Assembly (NCBI RefSeq): GCF_009363435.1
Contig: NZ_CP045354.1
Span: forward strand, 2,570,501-2,634,500
Length of the DNA stretch: 64,000 nt
Direction of reading: 5' to 3'
Source of the DNA: Labrenzia sp. THAF82
Lineage (GTDB): Bacteria; Pseudomonadota; Alphaproteobacteria; Rhizobiales; Stappiaceae
The position numbers and the translations under genes were made by a program. A model generated the notes under the pieces. That model ran no database searches. It saw nothing but the letters and a program-made list of their open reading frames with translations, and was not told the origin of the DNA. This document shows, in pieces, positions 19,402 through 27,875 of the stretch (positions are counted from its first letter, which is position 1; each line of letters begins with the position of its first letter).

Positions 19402-19737
19402 ATGGAATTACCTGAATTTATAAAGAAATTTCCGGCGCTGGATATCCCTTTTTCCGATGATGTGGTGACGTCTCATGCCATTCGCTCGGATGCCGGGTTG
19501 GTGGTCTTCTTCGACTTCGTAAAAGACATGGTGCTGCCGCCACATTCTCACCTTGCACAGTGGGGAACCGTGCTCAGCGGTGAAATCGAATTTACGATTG
19601 CCGGTGAAACCAAGACACTTGGACCGGGTGCGATTTATGACATCCCGAGCGGGGCAGAACATGGCGCGGTGATCAAGGCGGGAACCAAGGTAATTGACGT
19701 GTTTGAAGAGCCAGACAGGTATCCCTTTAGGACCTGA
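19402..19737 (+). CDS. Small single-domain cupin protein
   Basis: The 111-residue cytoplasmic protein has a cupin fold signature: PPHSHLAQWGTVLSGEIEFTI holds the first cupin motif with two His, and GPGAIYDIPSGAEHG the second. It likely binds a metal, but no substrate can be assigned. The ATG at 19402 is preceded by GGAG at suitable spacing; an upstream in-frame extension to 19345 lacks this and is not used. It stands alone after cckA and converges on the phospholipid operon. Confidence 0.85.
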   Translation: MELPEFIKKFPALDIPFSDDVVTSHAIRSDAGLVVFFDFVKDMVLPPHSHLAQWGTVLSGEIEFTIAGETKTLGPGAIYDIPSGAEHGAVIKAGTKVIDVFEEPDRYPFRT

Positions 19738-19821
19738 TCGTTCTGTCGTCGGGGTTTCGACCCGTAACGGTTTTCGTTTTGCGCTCCTTGGAAGCAGCGC
19801 TGGCCATCAGCTAACGATGCG

Positions 19822-20391
19822 CTACCATCCGACCATCGCGAAGTAGAACACATAAAACAAAATCCAGAGCGTCAGACAAAGCGCAAGCATTGCGGCGTTG
19901 GACATATGCCCGCGGGTCAATCGGCTTAGGCTCCAGGTGACAAGAACAATTACGGCAAATCGCGGCAATCTTGCGAGCGGCGACAGCAGCAGGAAGAGCA
20001 CTGGGTTGAGGTTTGTGCTTCCGGCTTCAGCAGCAAAAATCTTGTATGGTACACCCGTGAAGGCGCCGACCACCATCCCGGAATAGGTGCCGTTCGATAA
20101 GAGTTGGCCCACTTTGTTGAAGGTGGTTTGCGAGATGCCGGGCACCCATAAGAGTAGGGCCTTTGTTTCCTGCGGATAGTTACTGATCATCAACCAGATC
20201 GTTATGCCGCCCAAAGCTGCTGCAAGTGAAGCCCATATACAGGCGAGAAGAGCCTTTTTGAGCGATGTCAGGGCAAGGCTGGACAGAAGCACATCCGGAA
20301 CAATGAAGAACAAAGTTGCTTCGGTAAAACCCCAGATGGCCGCGTAGGTTCTACTCCCAGGGCGCAAAGTTCTTTTCAGATGAAAGTTCAT
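19822..20391 (-). CDS. VTT/DedA-like (YqaA-type) membrane protein
   Basis: The 189-residue polytopic protein has about five hydrophobic segments. The central GAFTGVPYKIFAAEAG resembles the re-entrant loop of the VTT/SNARE-associated family (typically FTP-PYK-F---AG in YqaA-like proteins), followed by LARLPRFAVIVLVTW. VTT proteins act in lipid scrambling or envelope lipid transport. It is the last gene of the operon, and its start lies 41 bp inside the end of the acyltransferase gene. That context supports a lipid role. The assignment to VTT rests on a short motif. Confidence 0.65.
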   Translation of the reverse strand: MNFHLKRTLRPGSRTYAAIWGFTEATLFFIVPDVLLSSLALTSLKKALLACIWASLAAALGGITIWLMISNYPQETKALLLWVPGISQTTFNKVGQLLSNGTYSGMVVGAFTGVPYKIFAAEAGSTNLNPVLFLLLSPLARLPRFAVIVLVTWSLSRLTRGHMSNAAMLALCLTLWILFYVFYFAMVGW

Positions 20392-20980
20392 TAAACCGGT
20401 CTTTCAACGTCGTCATAAATTGAATCCGGTCTCCGGTCCAAGTGATTGGTTCTCCAACGAAAATATCACAGAAGAAGGGAACCAGAAGAAAGGATCCCTT
20501 CGGCAGTGCCTTGCCGAGGCCATGCGTGAAAACTGGAACGGTCGGCGCATCCGGAAAGCGTGCCGCCAGATAGGAGACGCCCTTTTTCAGGTCCGTCATC
20601 TGTTCCGGTTCGCCGCGCGAACCTTCTGGAAAGAGGACGAGCACTTTGCCTTCGGACAGTGCGTCGTAGCAACCCTGGAGCGGATCGCTCGATTTGTTGG
20701 TGCCGCCTCGCTCAACGGGGATGATGCCCAATATGTTTTCAGACAGCCATGCTTTGAGGGGAGAGGAAAAGAAATAGTCTGCCGCTGCGACCGGTTTGAT
20801 GTCCTGGAGCCTCGACAAGGGCATCAGCGCCATCAACACCATCGTATCCAAATGGCTGTTGTGGTTGGCCACCACTATCGCGGGGCCTGTCGAAGGCAGG
20901 AGCTCCTTGCGCCGGACATTTAGTCCGAGCAGAAATAGCACCGCAATCTTGATGACTAAGTAAAAGGCCTTCTGGAGCAT
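20351..20980 (-). CDS. 1-acyl-sn-glycerol-3-phosphate acyltransferase (PlsC family)
   Basis: It transfers an acyl chain to lysophosphatidate or a related lysolipid at the inner membrane. The 209-residue product has an N-terminal membrane segment (about residues 6-20), the catalytic HX4D motif as NHNSHLD (His 40, Asp 45), and the substrate motif FPEGSRGEPEQM (Glu 119 region). All essential residues are present. It lies 7 bp after the cytidylyltransferase gene. Neighbouring CDP-alcohol and CdsA-like enzymes suggest a dedicated lipid pathway; this may be a paralogue of the housekeeping PlsC. Confidence 0.88.
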   Translation of the reverse strand: MLQKAFYLVIKIAVLFLLGLNVRRKELLPSTGPAIVVANHNSHLDTMVLMALMPLSRLQDIKPVAAADYFFSSPLKAWLSENILGIIPVERGGTNKSSDPLQGCYDALSEGKVLVLFPEGSRGEPEQMTDLKKGVSYLAARFPDAPTVPVFTHGLGKALPKGSFLLVPFFCDIFVGEPITWTGDRIQFMTTLKDRFNELSSEKNFAPWE

Positions 20981-20987
20981 AGCGGGC

Positions 20988-21914
20988 TCAATAGTAGAAA
21001 TAGCGGGTGAAATGGAAGAACAGGGGGGCTGTGAAAGTCAGGCTGTCAATGCGGTCGAGAATGCCGCCATGGCCGGGGATCAGGCTGCCCGTATCCTTGA
21101 CCCCCAGATCTCGTTTCAAGGCTGACACGGTGACATCCCCCACAAACCCGGCAACGGGAATGAGAAGACCTGCAGCTGCCGCATGAAGCATACCGAAAGG
21201 GGTCACCAGGGGAGCGGTCACCAGGGCCAGAACGAAAGTCGTTGCAACCCCTCCCAGAAATCCTTCCCAGGTTTTGTTCGGGCTGACACCTGGAATAATT
21301 TTGTGCCGACCGAAGAGTTTGCCCCAGGTGTATTGGGCAACGTCGTTGAACTGGGTCAAAAAGATCAGGAAGAGGAGCAGTCCGGCACCGCCGGACATGT
21401 TTTCTGGTGTGGGTGGAAGGATCAAAAGAAATGCGGCATGGCTGATCGAAAAGACGCACAGCATCAGGCCCCAGTTCAGGGTTCCGACAGATTTCAGGAA
21501 CCCGTCCGTCTGCTGTGACAACAGGCTGGCGAACGGCAAAAACAGGAACATGTAGACAGGAATAAACACCGCAAACATGCCGTAATAGCTGTCATAGACC
21601 CAGAAATACTGCACGGGAATCGAGAGGTATGCCCAGAAAAGGACGCGCCGGTCGGTGCGCCTGGTCGGGATCATCGAAAAATATTCCTTCAGTGCAAGGA
21701 AGCTGATGAGTGCAAAAACAATGATCGAAATCGTTTTACTGACCAGGAAGGCGAGCGTGAAAATCGCCACCATGACCCACCAGCTCTGGGTCCGCTGAAC
21801 AAGTTCGCTCATGTCCTTGTTCGAGCGCTTTGCAAGGGCAAAAACAATGACGCTCGCCAGCCCCAGAATGCCCCAGATGCCAATGATAACCCAATGAATT
21901 GTATCAAGTGTCAT
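20988..21914 (-). CDS. Phosphatidate cytidylyltransferase (CdsA/YnbB-like)
   Basis: It makes CDP-diacylglycerol from phosphatidate and CTP. The 308-residue integral membrane protein ends with the full CDS signature: SALKRDLGVKDTGSLIPGHG followed by GILDRIDS, matching S-x-x-K-R-x4-K-D-x-x-x-x-x-P-x-H-G-G-x-x-D-R-x-D. Eight or so membrane helices precede it. The ATG at 21914 overlaps the stop of the upstream phosphatidyltransferase gene (ATGA). A longer in-frame reading to 22046 would run far into that gene and is rejected. The pairing with a YnbA-like enzyme resembles E. coli ynbA-ynbB. Confidence 0.9.
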   Translation of the reverse strand: MTLDTIHWVIIGIWGILGLASVIVFALAKRSNKDMSELVQRTQSWWVMVAIFTLAFLVSKTISIIVFALISFLALKEYFSMIPTRRTDRRVLFWAYLSIPVQYFWVYDSYYGMFAVFIPVYMFLFLPFASLLSQQTDGFLKSVGTLNWGLMLCVFSISHAAFLLILPPTPENMSGGAGLLLFLIFLTQFNDVAQYTWGKLFGRHKIIPGVSPNKTWEGFLGGVATTFVLALVTAPLVTPFGMLHAAAAGLLIPVAGFVGDVTVSALKRDLGVKDTGSLIPGHGGILDRIDSLTFTAPLFFHFTRYFYY

Positions 21915-22522
21915 GCGGAGGCCCGCTCCTTCAATGCCGCTTTGGCGCGGTTCCAGATTGTCAACGCGGAAAGCAGGAGACCTGCTGCAAACAGCACCAG
22001 GAACAGAATGCTGGACTGAACGCCCAGCCCAATCAAAAATCCGCACAAACCGAAGAGTACCGCCCGGTCGCTCTTGCCAAACGGACCATCATATCGCCGG
22101 CTTGCGCCGATCTGCACACCTATGACGCCGGTCATTTCGCCGATAATGCCGAGCACCACCAGTCCGACAACAAGTTCGCCCGATACAAAAGCCAGAGCGG
22201 CAAACGGGAGATAAAGCGCTGCATCGGCCAGAACGTCGCCCAATTCATTCAAGATCGCGCCGAGATCCGACTTCTGGTCGTGCTCGCGGGCAAGCATGCC
22301 GTCAATGGCGTTTAACCCCATGCGAAAAAACAGGATCAGAGGCAGAAGCAGGAACGGCAAGGCTGATCCTGGAAAATACCAAAGAGCTGCGCCTTCCATA
22401 ATCGACAGGACTAGGGCGGCAAGTGTCACTTGATTTGCAGTTATTCCGGCTGTTGCCAGTTTCTTGCAAAGAGGGCGGAGAAGATCCTGGAAACGTGATT
22501 TCAGCTGATAAACGGTGGGCAT
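21911..22522 (-). CDS. CDP-alcohol phosphatidyltransferase, YnbA-like
   Basis: The 203-residue membrane protein starts YQLKSRFQDLLRPLCKKL and contains a variant CDP-alcohol phosphotransferase motif: NAIDGMLAR at about residues 71-79, then GAILNELGDVLAD. In the canonical motif (D-x2-D-G-x2-A-R-x8-G-x3-D-x3-D) the first and third Asp are replaced here by Asn. From memory, E. coli YnbA shares both the NA-DGMLAR form and the LNE-GDV segment. It is the first gene of the ynbA-like/cdsA/plsC/VTT operon. The alcohol acceptor is unknown. Confidence 0.85.
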   Translation of the reverse strand: MPTVYQLKSRFQDLLRPLCKKLATAGITANQVTLAALVLSIMEGAALWYFPGSALPFLLLPLILFFRMGLNAIDGMLAREHDQKSDLGAILNELGDVLADAALYLPFAALAFVSGELVVGLVVLGIIGEMTGVIGVQIGASRRYDGPFGKSDRAVLFGLCGFLIGLGVQSSILFLVLFAAGLLLSALTIWNRAKAALKERASA

Positions 22523-22881
22523 TCTTAAAACCGATTGAATGTGTCTGTTTCATATAAGCATGGACGACCGAATTGCACACAACGAATGACAGAGGTCACC
22601 TTGCAGAAAGACAGACCCTCCATCAACAGCTTGCCAATCCGTGCGTTCGACGCTACTCTTGATTGGTAAATCTTAATACAACCCGTTATACGCTTATTGG
22701 TGGTATTTCCGGATAACGGTTCTTCAAAATCGCCCGCTTTGATTTGTGCGGGCTTGCATTGCTGAAAATTCGTGGGCCGAAAGTTGGTGGTCGTAACAGG
22801 TTGATATTGTTGCTGTTCGTCCATCGGATTTGGCAGTGGTGTTGATGACCTCTGCCTTGATAGTTCGCGAAAGTTGTTGGT
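22523..22881. other. Divergent spacer between the phospholipid operon and the protease pair (359 bp)
   Basis: No convincing gene or known regulatory motif was found. A 27-codon open frame (22586-22669, plus strand, MTEVTLQKDRPSINSLPIRA at its start) lacks a ribosome site and is not called. Both flanking transcription units must have their promoters here. Confidence 0.5.
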
Positions 22882-23154
22882 TTGACTGAAGTCGTTGTCC
22901 TGATATCCGCCTCGCTATTGACTGAGCTTCGCAGTGGCAAGCCGCAAGCGGCTTCTGCCGTAGCACTTGAAAGTGCATGCAATCAATTCAGCGCGGTTTT
23001 CAATCATGACCTTGCGACCCCTGATCCGGAGTCGTCTGACAGCTTTTTTCTAAGTTTTTTTCTGGACGAACAGGCTGGTAAATTCACAGAGAAGATCAAG
23101 GACCTCGACGGTGTTTTATCCGTCTATGTCAAAGCGGGTTTAGAGCTTCCCTGA
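22882..23154 (+). CDS. Small protein resembling the N-terminal region of the adjacent subtilase
   Basis: The 90-residue soluble product would start at TTG 22882, the first start codon after an in-frame stop; there is no clear ribosome site. Its C-terminal half (residues about 55-90, ending LDGVLSVYVKAGLELP) resembles residues about 88-127 of the next gene's product (ending LFEAVYLKPAVELP). The latter is the region before the protease domain. It lies 38 bp upstream of that gene and on the same strand. I infer a propeptide-like or inhibitor-like companion of the protease. I do not recognise a named family. Confidence 0.62.
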   Translation: MTEVVVLISASLLTELRSGKPQAASAVALESACNQFSAVFNHDLATPDPESSDSFFLSFFLDEQAGKFTEKIKDLDGVLSVYVKAGLELP

Positions 23155-23192
23155 AGCCGGCCGGTCCGTCCCACATTGCCAGGGAGGATGTC

Positions 23193-25088
23193 ATGGCCAG
23201 GAAGTCCAAGAAAGTCAGTGCGGGCCCGGCCCCAGAGCCGGAATTGATTGCTATTTCCAAGGCAGATGCCGGACTGCGCACAGGCGGCCTGGAAATAATC
23301 TCGCTTGCTGGTGCGCCAACCACGAAGCTTGAAAAGACACTCAAGAAATATGGTGGCACCGCCATACCGCTTTTCGGTCCGACGGAGGAAAGGGTTGCGG
23401 CATCGGTCGGAGCATTGTCGGAAGCTGCAATGGCTCCACTGGCAAGTCTGACGGAGTTTTATCGATTGAAGGCTCCCGTGCCCGATCTTGAGAGTCTGCA
23501 AAAGGATCTTCTGGAAAACGACCTGTTTGAAGCTGTTTATCTGAAACCGGCTGTCGAACTTCCCGAGGAAGCAGTGGTTGAAGGCGTGAACGAGATGGTG
23601 GCCGCGCCGGACGTGCCGCCTCCAGCTTCACCGAACTTTGTCGCAAGGCAGATCAATCTCGACCCGGCTCCGGCTGGCATCAACGCGCGCTGGGCCTGGA
23701 CTCAGGCCGGTGGTCGCGGCACGGGTGTCCACATAACCGATATTGAGGGCGGTTGGCGCTTTACACATGAAGACCTTGTCGAGCGGCAGGGCGGCGTTGT
23801 TGGAGGAACGGAATACAACGATGTCAGCTGGCGCAACCACGGCACAGCCGTTCTTGGCGAATATGGCGGGGACATCAATGGTTTCGGTGTCACTGGCATT
23901 TCTCCGGAGGCGATCTGCACGGCTGTTTCCCACGGGTCGCTGGGATCGGCTGGCGCCATCAACCATGCGGCTGCACGCCTGAGTGCAGGGGATGTGCTGC
24001 TTCTTGAAATGCACCGTCCCGGCCCCCGGCATAACTTCCGTCTGCGGCCGGACCAGAGAGGTTACATCGCAGTCGAATGGTGGCCCGATGATTTTGCCGC
24101 AATCCTAAACGCTTCCCGGCGCGGGATCATCGTGGTTGAGGCCGCCGGCAACGGTGCGGAGGACCTCGATGACGTCCTTTACGAGACACCGGGCTTCGGG
24201 TTCCCGGCCAGCTGGAGCAATCCCTTCCGCCGGTCGAACCGGGATTCAGGTGCAATTGTTGTTGGAGCGGGCGCGCCGCCTCCTGGAACCCATGGCCGCA
24301 ACCATGGACCGGACCGGTCCCGTCTTGGGTTTTCCAACTATGGATCGATTGTCGATGCGCAAGGTTGGGGCCGCGAAGTCACGACATGCGGTTATGGCGA
24401 TCTTCAAGGGGGTGCCGATGAAGACCTTTGGTACACAGACCGCTTCTCGGGAACGTCCAGTGCATCACCTATTGTGACTGGCGCAATCGCATGTCTCCAA
24501 GGCATGGCGCAGGCGCGAGGACGACCTGTCTTTTCGCCGGTCGATCTGAGAGATGCTTTGCGCACGACAGGATCGCCTCAACAAGATGCTCCCGGCAGAC
24601 CTGCAACCCAACGTATCGGAAACCGTCCGGACTTGCCGGCGCTTGCCGGTGCTCTCTTCGGCGGGAGTGGTGGTAATTTGCGCCCGGCTGCCTTCCGGCG
24701 GGTGGTTGAACAATGGCGCCCACTTGAAGTGCGGGCCCTCATAGATATCAGCCCTCAACTCACGGCGGCACACACAACTTCCGTGCTGCAGCAGGCTCTG
24801 GTGTCGGCTCAGCCGGTGACAGCAGATGGTGATGGAATTCTGGCTAAAATGGCGATCATGTTCCGAGTTTCAGCTTTGGCCGGTCAAGCGATTGAAATTG
24901 CAGGACCAGTCGGTGGCGGCCGTTACCGCTACTGGGGCCGTATCGCAGCAGATGGCCTTGGGCAGCTTTATATCGATGAAGGACATTCATCGACCGGGAG
25001 CGACAAATACGATCTTGTGGCCGAAATTCAGGGCGTCAACACAAGGTTCGCCTTTGATGAGAACTTGTTGCGATACATGGCTGTTTAA
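23193..25088 (+). CDS. S8 family (subtilisin-like) serine peptidase without signal peptide
   Basis: The 631-residue product has the complete catalytic triad: Asp in GVHITDIEGGW (about residue 182), His in WRNHGTAVLGEYGG (about 216), and Ser in FSGTSSASPIVTGA (about 425). The oxyanion Asn is likely in EAAGNGAEDLD. A 160-residue N-terminal region precedes the protease domain. The tail after about residue 490 includes a predicted beta-rich part. There is no Sec or Tat signal, so it either acts in the cytoplasm or leaves by another route. The ATG has a GGAGG-type ribosome site. It probably forms an operon with the upstream 90-residue gene. Confidence 0.9.
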   Translation: MARKSKKVSAGPAPEPELIAISKADAGLRTGGLEIISLAGAPTTKLEKTLKKYGGTAIPLFGPTEERVAASVGALSEAAMAPLASLTEFYRLKAPVPDLESLQKDLLENDLFEAVYLKPAVELPEEAVVEGVNEMVAAPDVPPPASPNFVARQINLDPAPAGINARWAWTQAGGRGTGVHITDIEGGWRFTHEDLVERQGGVVGGTEYNDVSWRNHGTAVLGEYGGDINGFGVTGISPEAICTAVSHGSLGSAGAINHAAARLSAGDVLLLEMHRPGPRHNFRLRPDQRGYIAVEWWPDDFAAILNASRRGIIVVEAAGNGAEDLDDVLYETPGFGFPASWSNPFRRSNRDSGAIVVGAGAPPPGTHGRNHGPDRSRLGFSNYGSIVDAQGWGREVTTCGYGDLQGGADEDLWYTDRFSGTSSASPIVTGAIACLQGMAQARGRPVFSPVDLRDALRTTGSPQQDAPGRPATQRIGNRPDLPALAGALFGGSGGNLRPAAFRRVVEQWRPLEVRALIDISPQLTAAHTTSVLQQALVSAQPVTADGDGILAKMAIMFRVSALAGQAIEIAGPVGGGRYRYWGRIAADGLGQLYIDEGHSSTGSDKYDLVAEIQGVNTRFAFDENLLRYMAV

Positions 25089-25091
25089 GTC

Positions 25092-25790
25092 TCAGGCAGG
25101 CTGGAAGCGGTAGCGGCCGGTAATCCGGTACGAAAAAAGCCGATCTTCCAGCTTGGTTCCTGAGCCGATGTTGTGAACGAGCATTGGCCGTTGACCGTCG
25201 GGCGATTTGCGGTGCGTGACAATTGCCATGTGCGGTAGATTGCCCGGTAGCAATTGCGACACGATATCGCCGGGCAGATAGTCTCTCGGGTCGTCGCTAA
25301 CAGGAAGCCCGGCGCCTTTTCGGGTGAAAAAGGTCTGCAGGTTGGGAACACGGCGATGGTCGATGTTTTTGTCCGGCCGTTTCAGACCCCAGTTTTGCGG
25401 ATAGGCGCTGAAATGGTTCTTCATGTCCGCGTTGACTTCACGTTGAAGATCAAAGTCAAACGCATCGCGGTAGGCGCGGACGATAACGTCCGTGCAGACA
25501 CCACGTTCCCGCGGAATGTCTCCGTTGGGGAAGGTCAACCCGACATAGCCGGGGTCGTAGAGTACGGTGACACCGATCTGGTCTTCTGCCGCGGTTATCA
25601 GCTCTTCCGCCCAAGAATCGGGATTTTTCCAGATGATGTCCGTGGAAGACTGATCGCCGCTCAATGTGTCCAGTTTCACTGAACCAGATGCGCCGTCCGT
25701 GCCGAGTTTTTGTGCCGGAACGCGAGAGGCCGCCAACAGACCGCCACCTGCAAGCACCAAACCACCAACCAGAAAACTCCGCCGTTTCAT
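25092..25790 (-). CDS. Secreted DUF1287 domain protein
   Basis: The 232-residue product begins MKRRSFLVGGLVLAGGG, an export signal of Tat-like form (RRSF). The mature part matches DUF1287 (E. coli YijF type): GVTVLYDPGYVGLTFPNGD, RGVCTDVIVRAYRDA with a conserved Cys, DKNIDHRRVPNLQ, and LPHMAIVTHR with a conserved His. The Cys/His arrangement suggests an NlpC/P60-like amidase fold, but activity is not established. The ATG has AGAGGGAG upstream. It converges with the subtilase gene 3 bp away. Confidence 0.85.
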   Translation of the reverse strand: MKRRSFLVGGLVLAGGGLLAASRVPAQKLGTDGASGSVKLDTLSGDQSSTDIIWKNPDSWAEELITAAEDQIGVTVLYDPGYVGLTFPNGDIPRERGVCTDVIVRAYRDAFDFDLQREVNADMKNHFSAYPQNWGLKRPDKNIDHRRVPNLQTFFTRKGAGLPVSDDPRDYLPGDIVSQLLPGNLPHMAIVTHRKSPDGQRPMLVHNIGSGTKLEDRLFSYRITGRYRFQPA

Positions 25791-25905
25791 GAGTGCTCCC
25801 TCTTGTCTGTTCTATTTTTCCGTAATCGCAGAGTGAGTCAGCAATGCGGCGAACCTCGCAGGGCAACAACTCTATGTGGAAACTCAAATCTGAAAGATCT
25901 ATTGC

Positions 25906-27129
25906 CTATGAGGTCTTTGGGACTTGCGAGCCCAGTCTTCCCATGAGCGGGCCAAAGCCCACCAGCCAGCATAAAAATGCGAATGACCAGGACACCGTTG
26001 CAAGTCCATGAAAAGGGCCAGGCGAGTCGTATCCAAAGTCTGGTGCAATTCTCAGCAATGCGGATAGGCATAAGAAAACAGCACCTGTTTTGACCAGCCA
26101 GCTTTGGCCCAATGGATGCCCTGTATGAAGCTTACCTGCGATGCAATAGACCGCGTAAACTCCGAGACCCAGACCGCCCAGAAATGCAAGGTGAAGTCCG
26201 GTGACATCACTCCAGGGCGCACCAAGCCTCGCGCAGCCGGCAAGTATCAGGCCCACACCAGCAAGTGCTGAGGACCCGCCCAGCATCAATATTTCGGAAT
26301 GAAATGTCGCCCGACCGATAAAGGCTTCAGCGACCCTATCCATGAAAGCTGCGCCGGCGGCCAGTATCAGAAATCCGGTTACCGCCTGGCTCAGACCAAA
26401 GATTTCTTCGGCAAGTGCAACGAATACAAGACCGGGCGCAAGGTGCAGTCGGCCAGGATGTGGCCGGAAAGGGGAGGTGGCTTCGGACGGGTCCAGGATG
26501 AGGTTTGTGACAGGAACGGTGATCCGGCCAAGGGCGAGGCCCAGCAGTCCGAGAAACGCAAATCCAACCATGTGAATGGATTTGGTTGCAAGATCCAGCT
26601 GACCAGTCAGAAAGCCAAGACGGGCCATCGCGGCACAGGCCAAAAGGACCAGCTGCCAGAATGCGAAAGACAGCAATCTGTCTGTTCTTTGCCGCCAGGA
26701 TAATTGCAAGATGTAGGCGAGCAGTATCGAAAGCCAACTGACATCGGCGATTGCACCGATCAGACCCAATCCGTCCCACCCCAACAGACCCACAACCCTG
26801 CCGATGAACCACAGACCAGCGAGTGCCCATAGGTGCCAGCCTCGTAGGGGCTCGCTGTCTGTCCATTCAGGGGCTGCCGTTGTCAGAAAGCCGATCAAGG
26901 CTGCGCCGAATGCACCTATGAGCATTTCGTGGGCGTGCCAAAGGGAAGGTGGAACAGTTTCTGCAAGTGGCAGATCGAACTCGAAAGCCAGCACCCAGAG
27001 CAGTGGCCAAAGAGCTGCATAGGCTGCCCCAAGCGGAAAAAACAGCCGAAACCCTTCGTCCGACAGGGCGTCCCACCAACGAATACTCCTGCTCTGGTTT
27101 CGATTCTGGACAGCAGGGCCGCAGCTCAT
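25906..27129 (-). CDS. nnrS: NnrS family membrane protein
   Basis: NnrS proteins are haem- and copper-containing integral membrane proteins linked to nitric-oxide stress and denitrification. The 407-residue product has about 12 hydrophobic helices and family motifs: FRLFFPLGAAYAALW near the N-terminus, SLWHAHEMLIGAFGAALIGFLTTAAPEW (described by its ends) with conserved His, and GRITVPVTN. Its ATG overlaps the stop of the ABC ATPase gene (ATGA), so it is the last gene of the operon headed by the YbaN-like gene with an upstream FNR/Dnr-type box. Confidence 0.92.
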   Translation of the reverse strand: MSCGPAVQNRNQSRSIRWWDALSDEGFRLFFPLGAAYAALWPLLWVLAFEFDLPLAETVPPSLWHAHEMLIGAFGAALIGFLTTAAPEWTDSEPLRGWHLWALAGLWFIGRVVGLLGWDGLGLIGAIADVSWLSILLAYILQLSWRQRTDRLLSFAFWQLVLLACAAMARLGFLTGQLDLATKSIHMVGFAFLGLLGLALGRITVPVTNLILDPSEATSPFRPHPGRLHLAPGLVFVALAEEIFGLSQAVTGFLILAAGAAFMDRVAEAFIGRATFHSEILMLGGSSALAGVGLILAGCARLGAPWSDVTGLHLAFLGGLGLGVYAVYCIAGKLHTGHPLGQSWLVKTGAVFLCLSALLRIAPDFGYDSPGPFHGLATVSWSFAFLCWLVGFGPLMGRLGSQVPKTS

Positions 27130-27875
27130 GCAATCTGCCTTTCGTCAACATCATGAATGTGCCGGAACAGCGGGTCTTCTTTCAAAGCAGATTGCACCCA
27201 TTTGAAGATAGTGACGTCGTCGCGTTCTTGTGGTGGCAAGGGAAATGAACGGATGCCCAGAACTCCGTGTCCATGGCTATCCAGGACCGCAATTCGGTCC
27301 GCCAGGCGAGCGGCCTCCTGCAGATCGTGCGTGATGAATAATCCTGAGAGTTGACCGCCCGCGCAGGTGTTGATCACCAAGTCCTGCATGCGCCTGCGCA
27401 GCGCGACGTCGAGCGCCGTAAACGGTTCGTCGAAATAGATGAAATCGGGGTTTGTTGCCAACGCCCGTGCGATGGCGACGCGCTGTTTCATCCCGCCTGA
27501 CAGCTCAACCGGATACTTGCTCAGGTCCTCAGAAAACAGTGCGACGCGTTCTGCGGCGACGGCAACTTTTTCTCTGCGTTCTCCGCGTTTCACACCGGCA
27601 ATTTGTAGGGAATAAGCGATGTTTTGAGCAGCTGTTGCCCAAGGCAACAACGACGGTTCCTGAAAGATCATTGAATGGCGGCGATAGCGCCGATCAATTT
27701 TCCCTGCCCGGGGTTCGACAAGATCTGCAGCGATGTGTGCGAGCGTCGATTTTCCGCAACCGGAAGGTCCAACCAGAGCGACTATTTCTCGCTCCTCAAT
27801 TTCGAGATGGATATTTTCAAGAACGGTCCGACCCAGATATGCGTGTCCGATATCTTGAAGGCTCAAGGCACTCAT
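27126..27875 (-). CDS. ABC transporter ATP-binding protein (NitT/Tau/SsuB type)
   Basis: The 249-residue product has Walker A GPSGCGKST, signature LSGGMKQRVAIARAL, and Walker B FIYFDEPFTALD, followed by the H-loop LFITHDLQEAARLADRI. This form belongs to the nitrate/sulfonate/taurine importer ATPases. I chose ATG 27875, which overlaps the permease stop (ATGA); a longer reading to 27911 would enter the permease gene. It works with the permease and substrate-binding protein of the same operon; the substrate is unknown. Confidence 0.92.
   Translation of the reverse strand: MSALSLQDIGHAYLGRTVLENIHLEIEEREIVALVGPSGCGKSTLAHIAADLVEPRAGKIDRRYRRHSMIFQEPSLLPWATAAQNIAYSLQIAGVKRGERREKVAVAAERVALFSEDLSKYPVELSGGMKQRVAIARALATNPDFIYFDEPFTALDVALRRRMQDLVINTCAGGQLSGLFITHDLQEAARLADRIAVLDSHGHGVLGIRSFPLPPQERDDVTIFKWVQSALKEDPLFRHIHDVDERQIA

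Noticed and set aside
21915..22046. Extended N-terminus of the CdsA-like protein
   Set aside because: It would overlap 132 bp of the YnbA-like gene and adds a Cys/Arg-rich sequence unlike the family; the ATGA overlap start is better.
22586..22669. 27-codon plus-strand frame in the spacer before the protease pair
   Set aside because: No ribosome site, no export signal and no modification enzyme nearby; chance frame is more likely than a precursor peptide.
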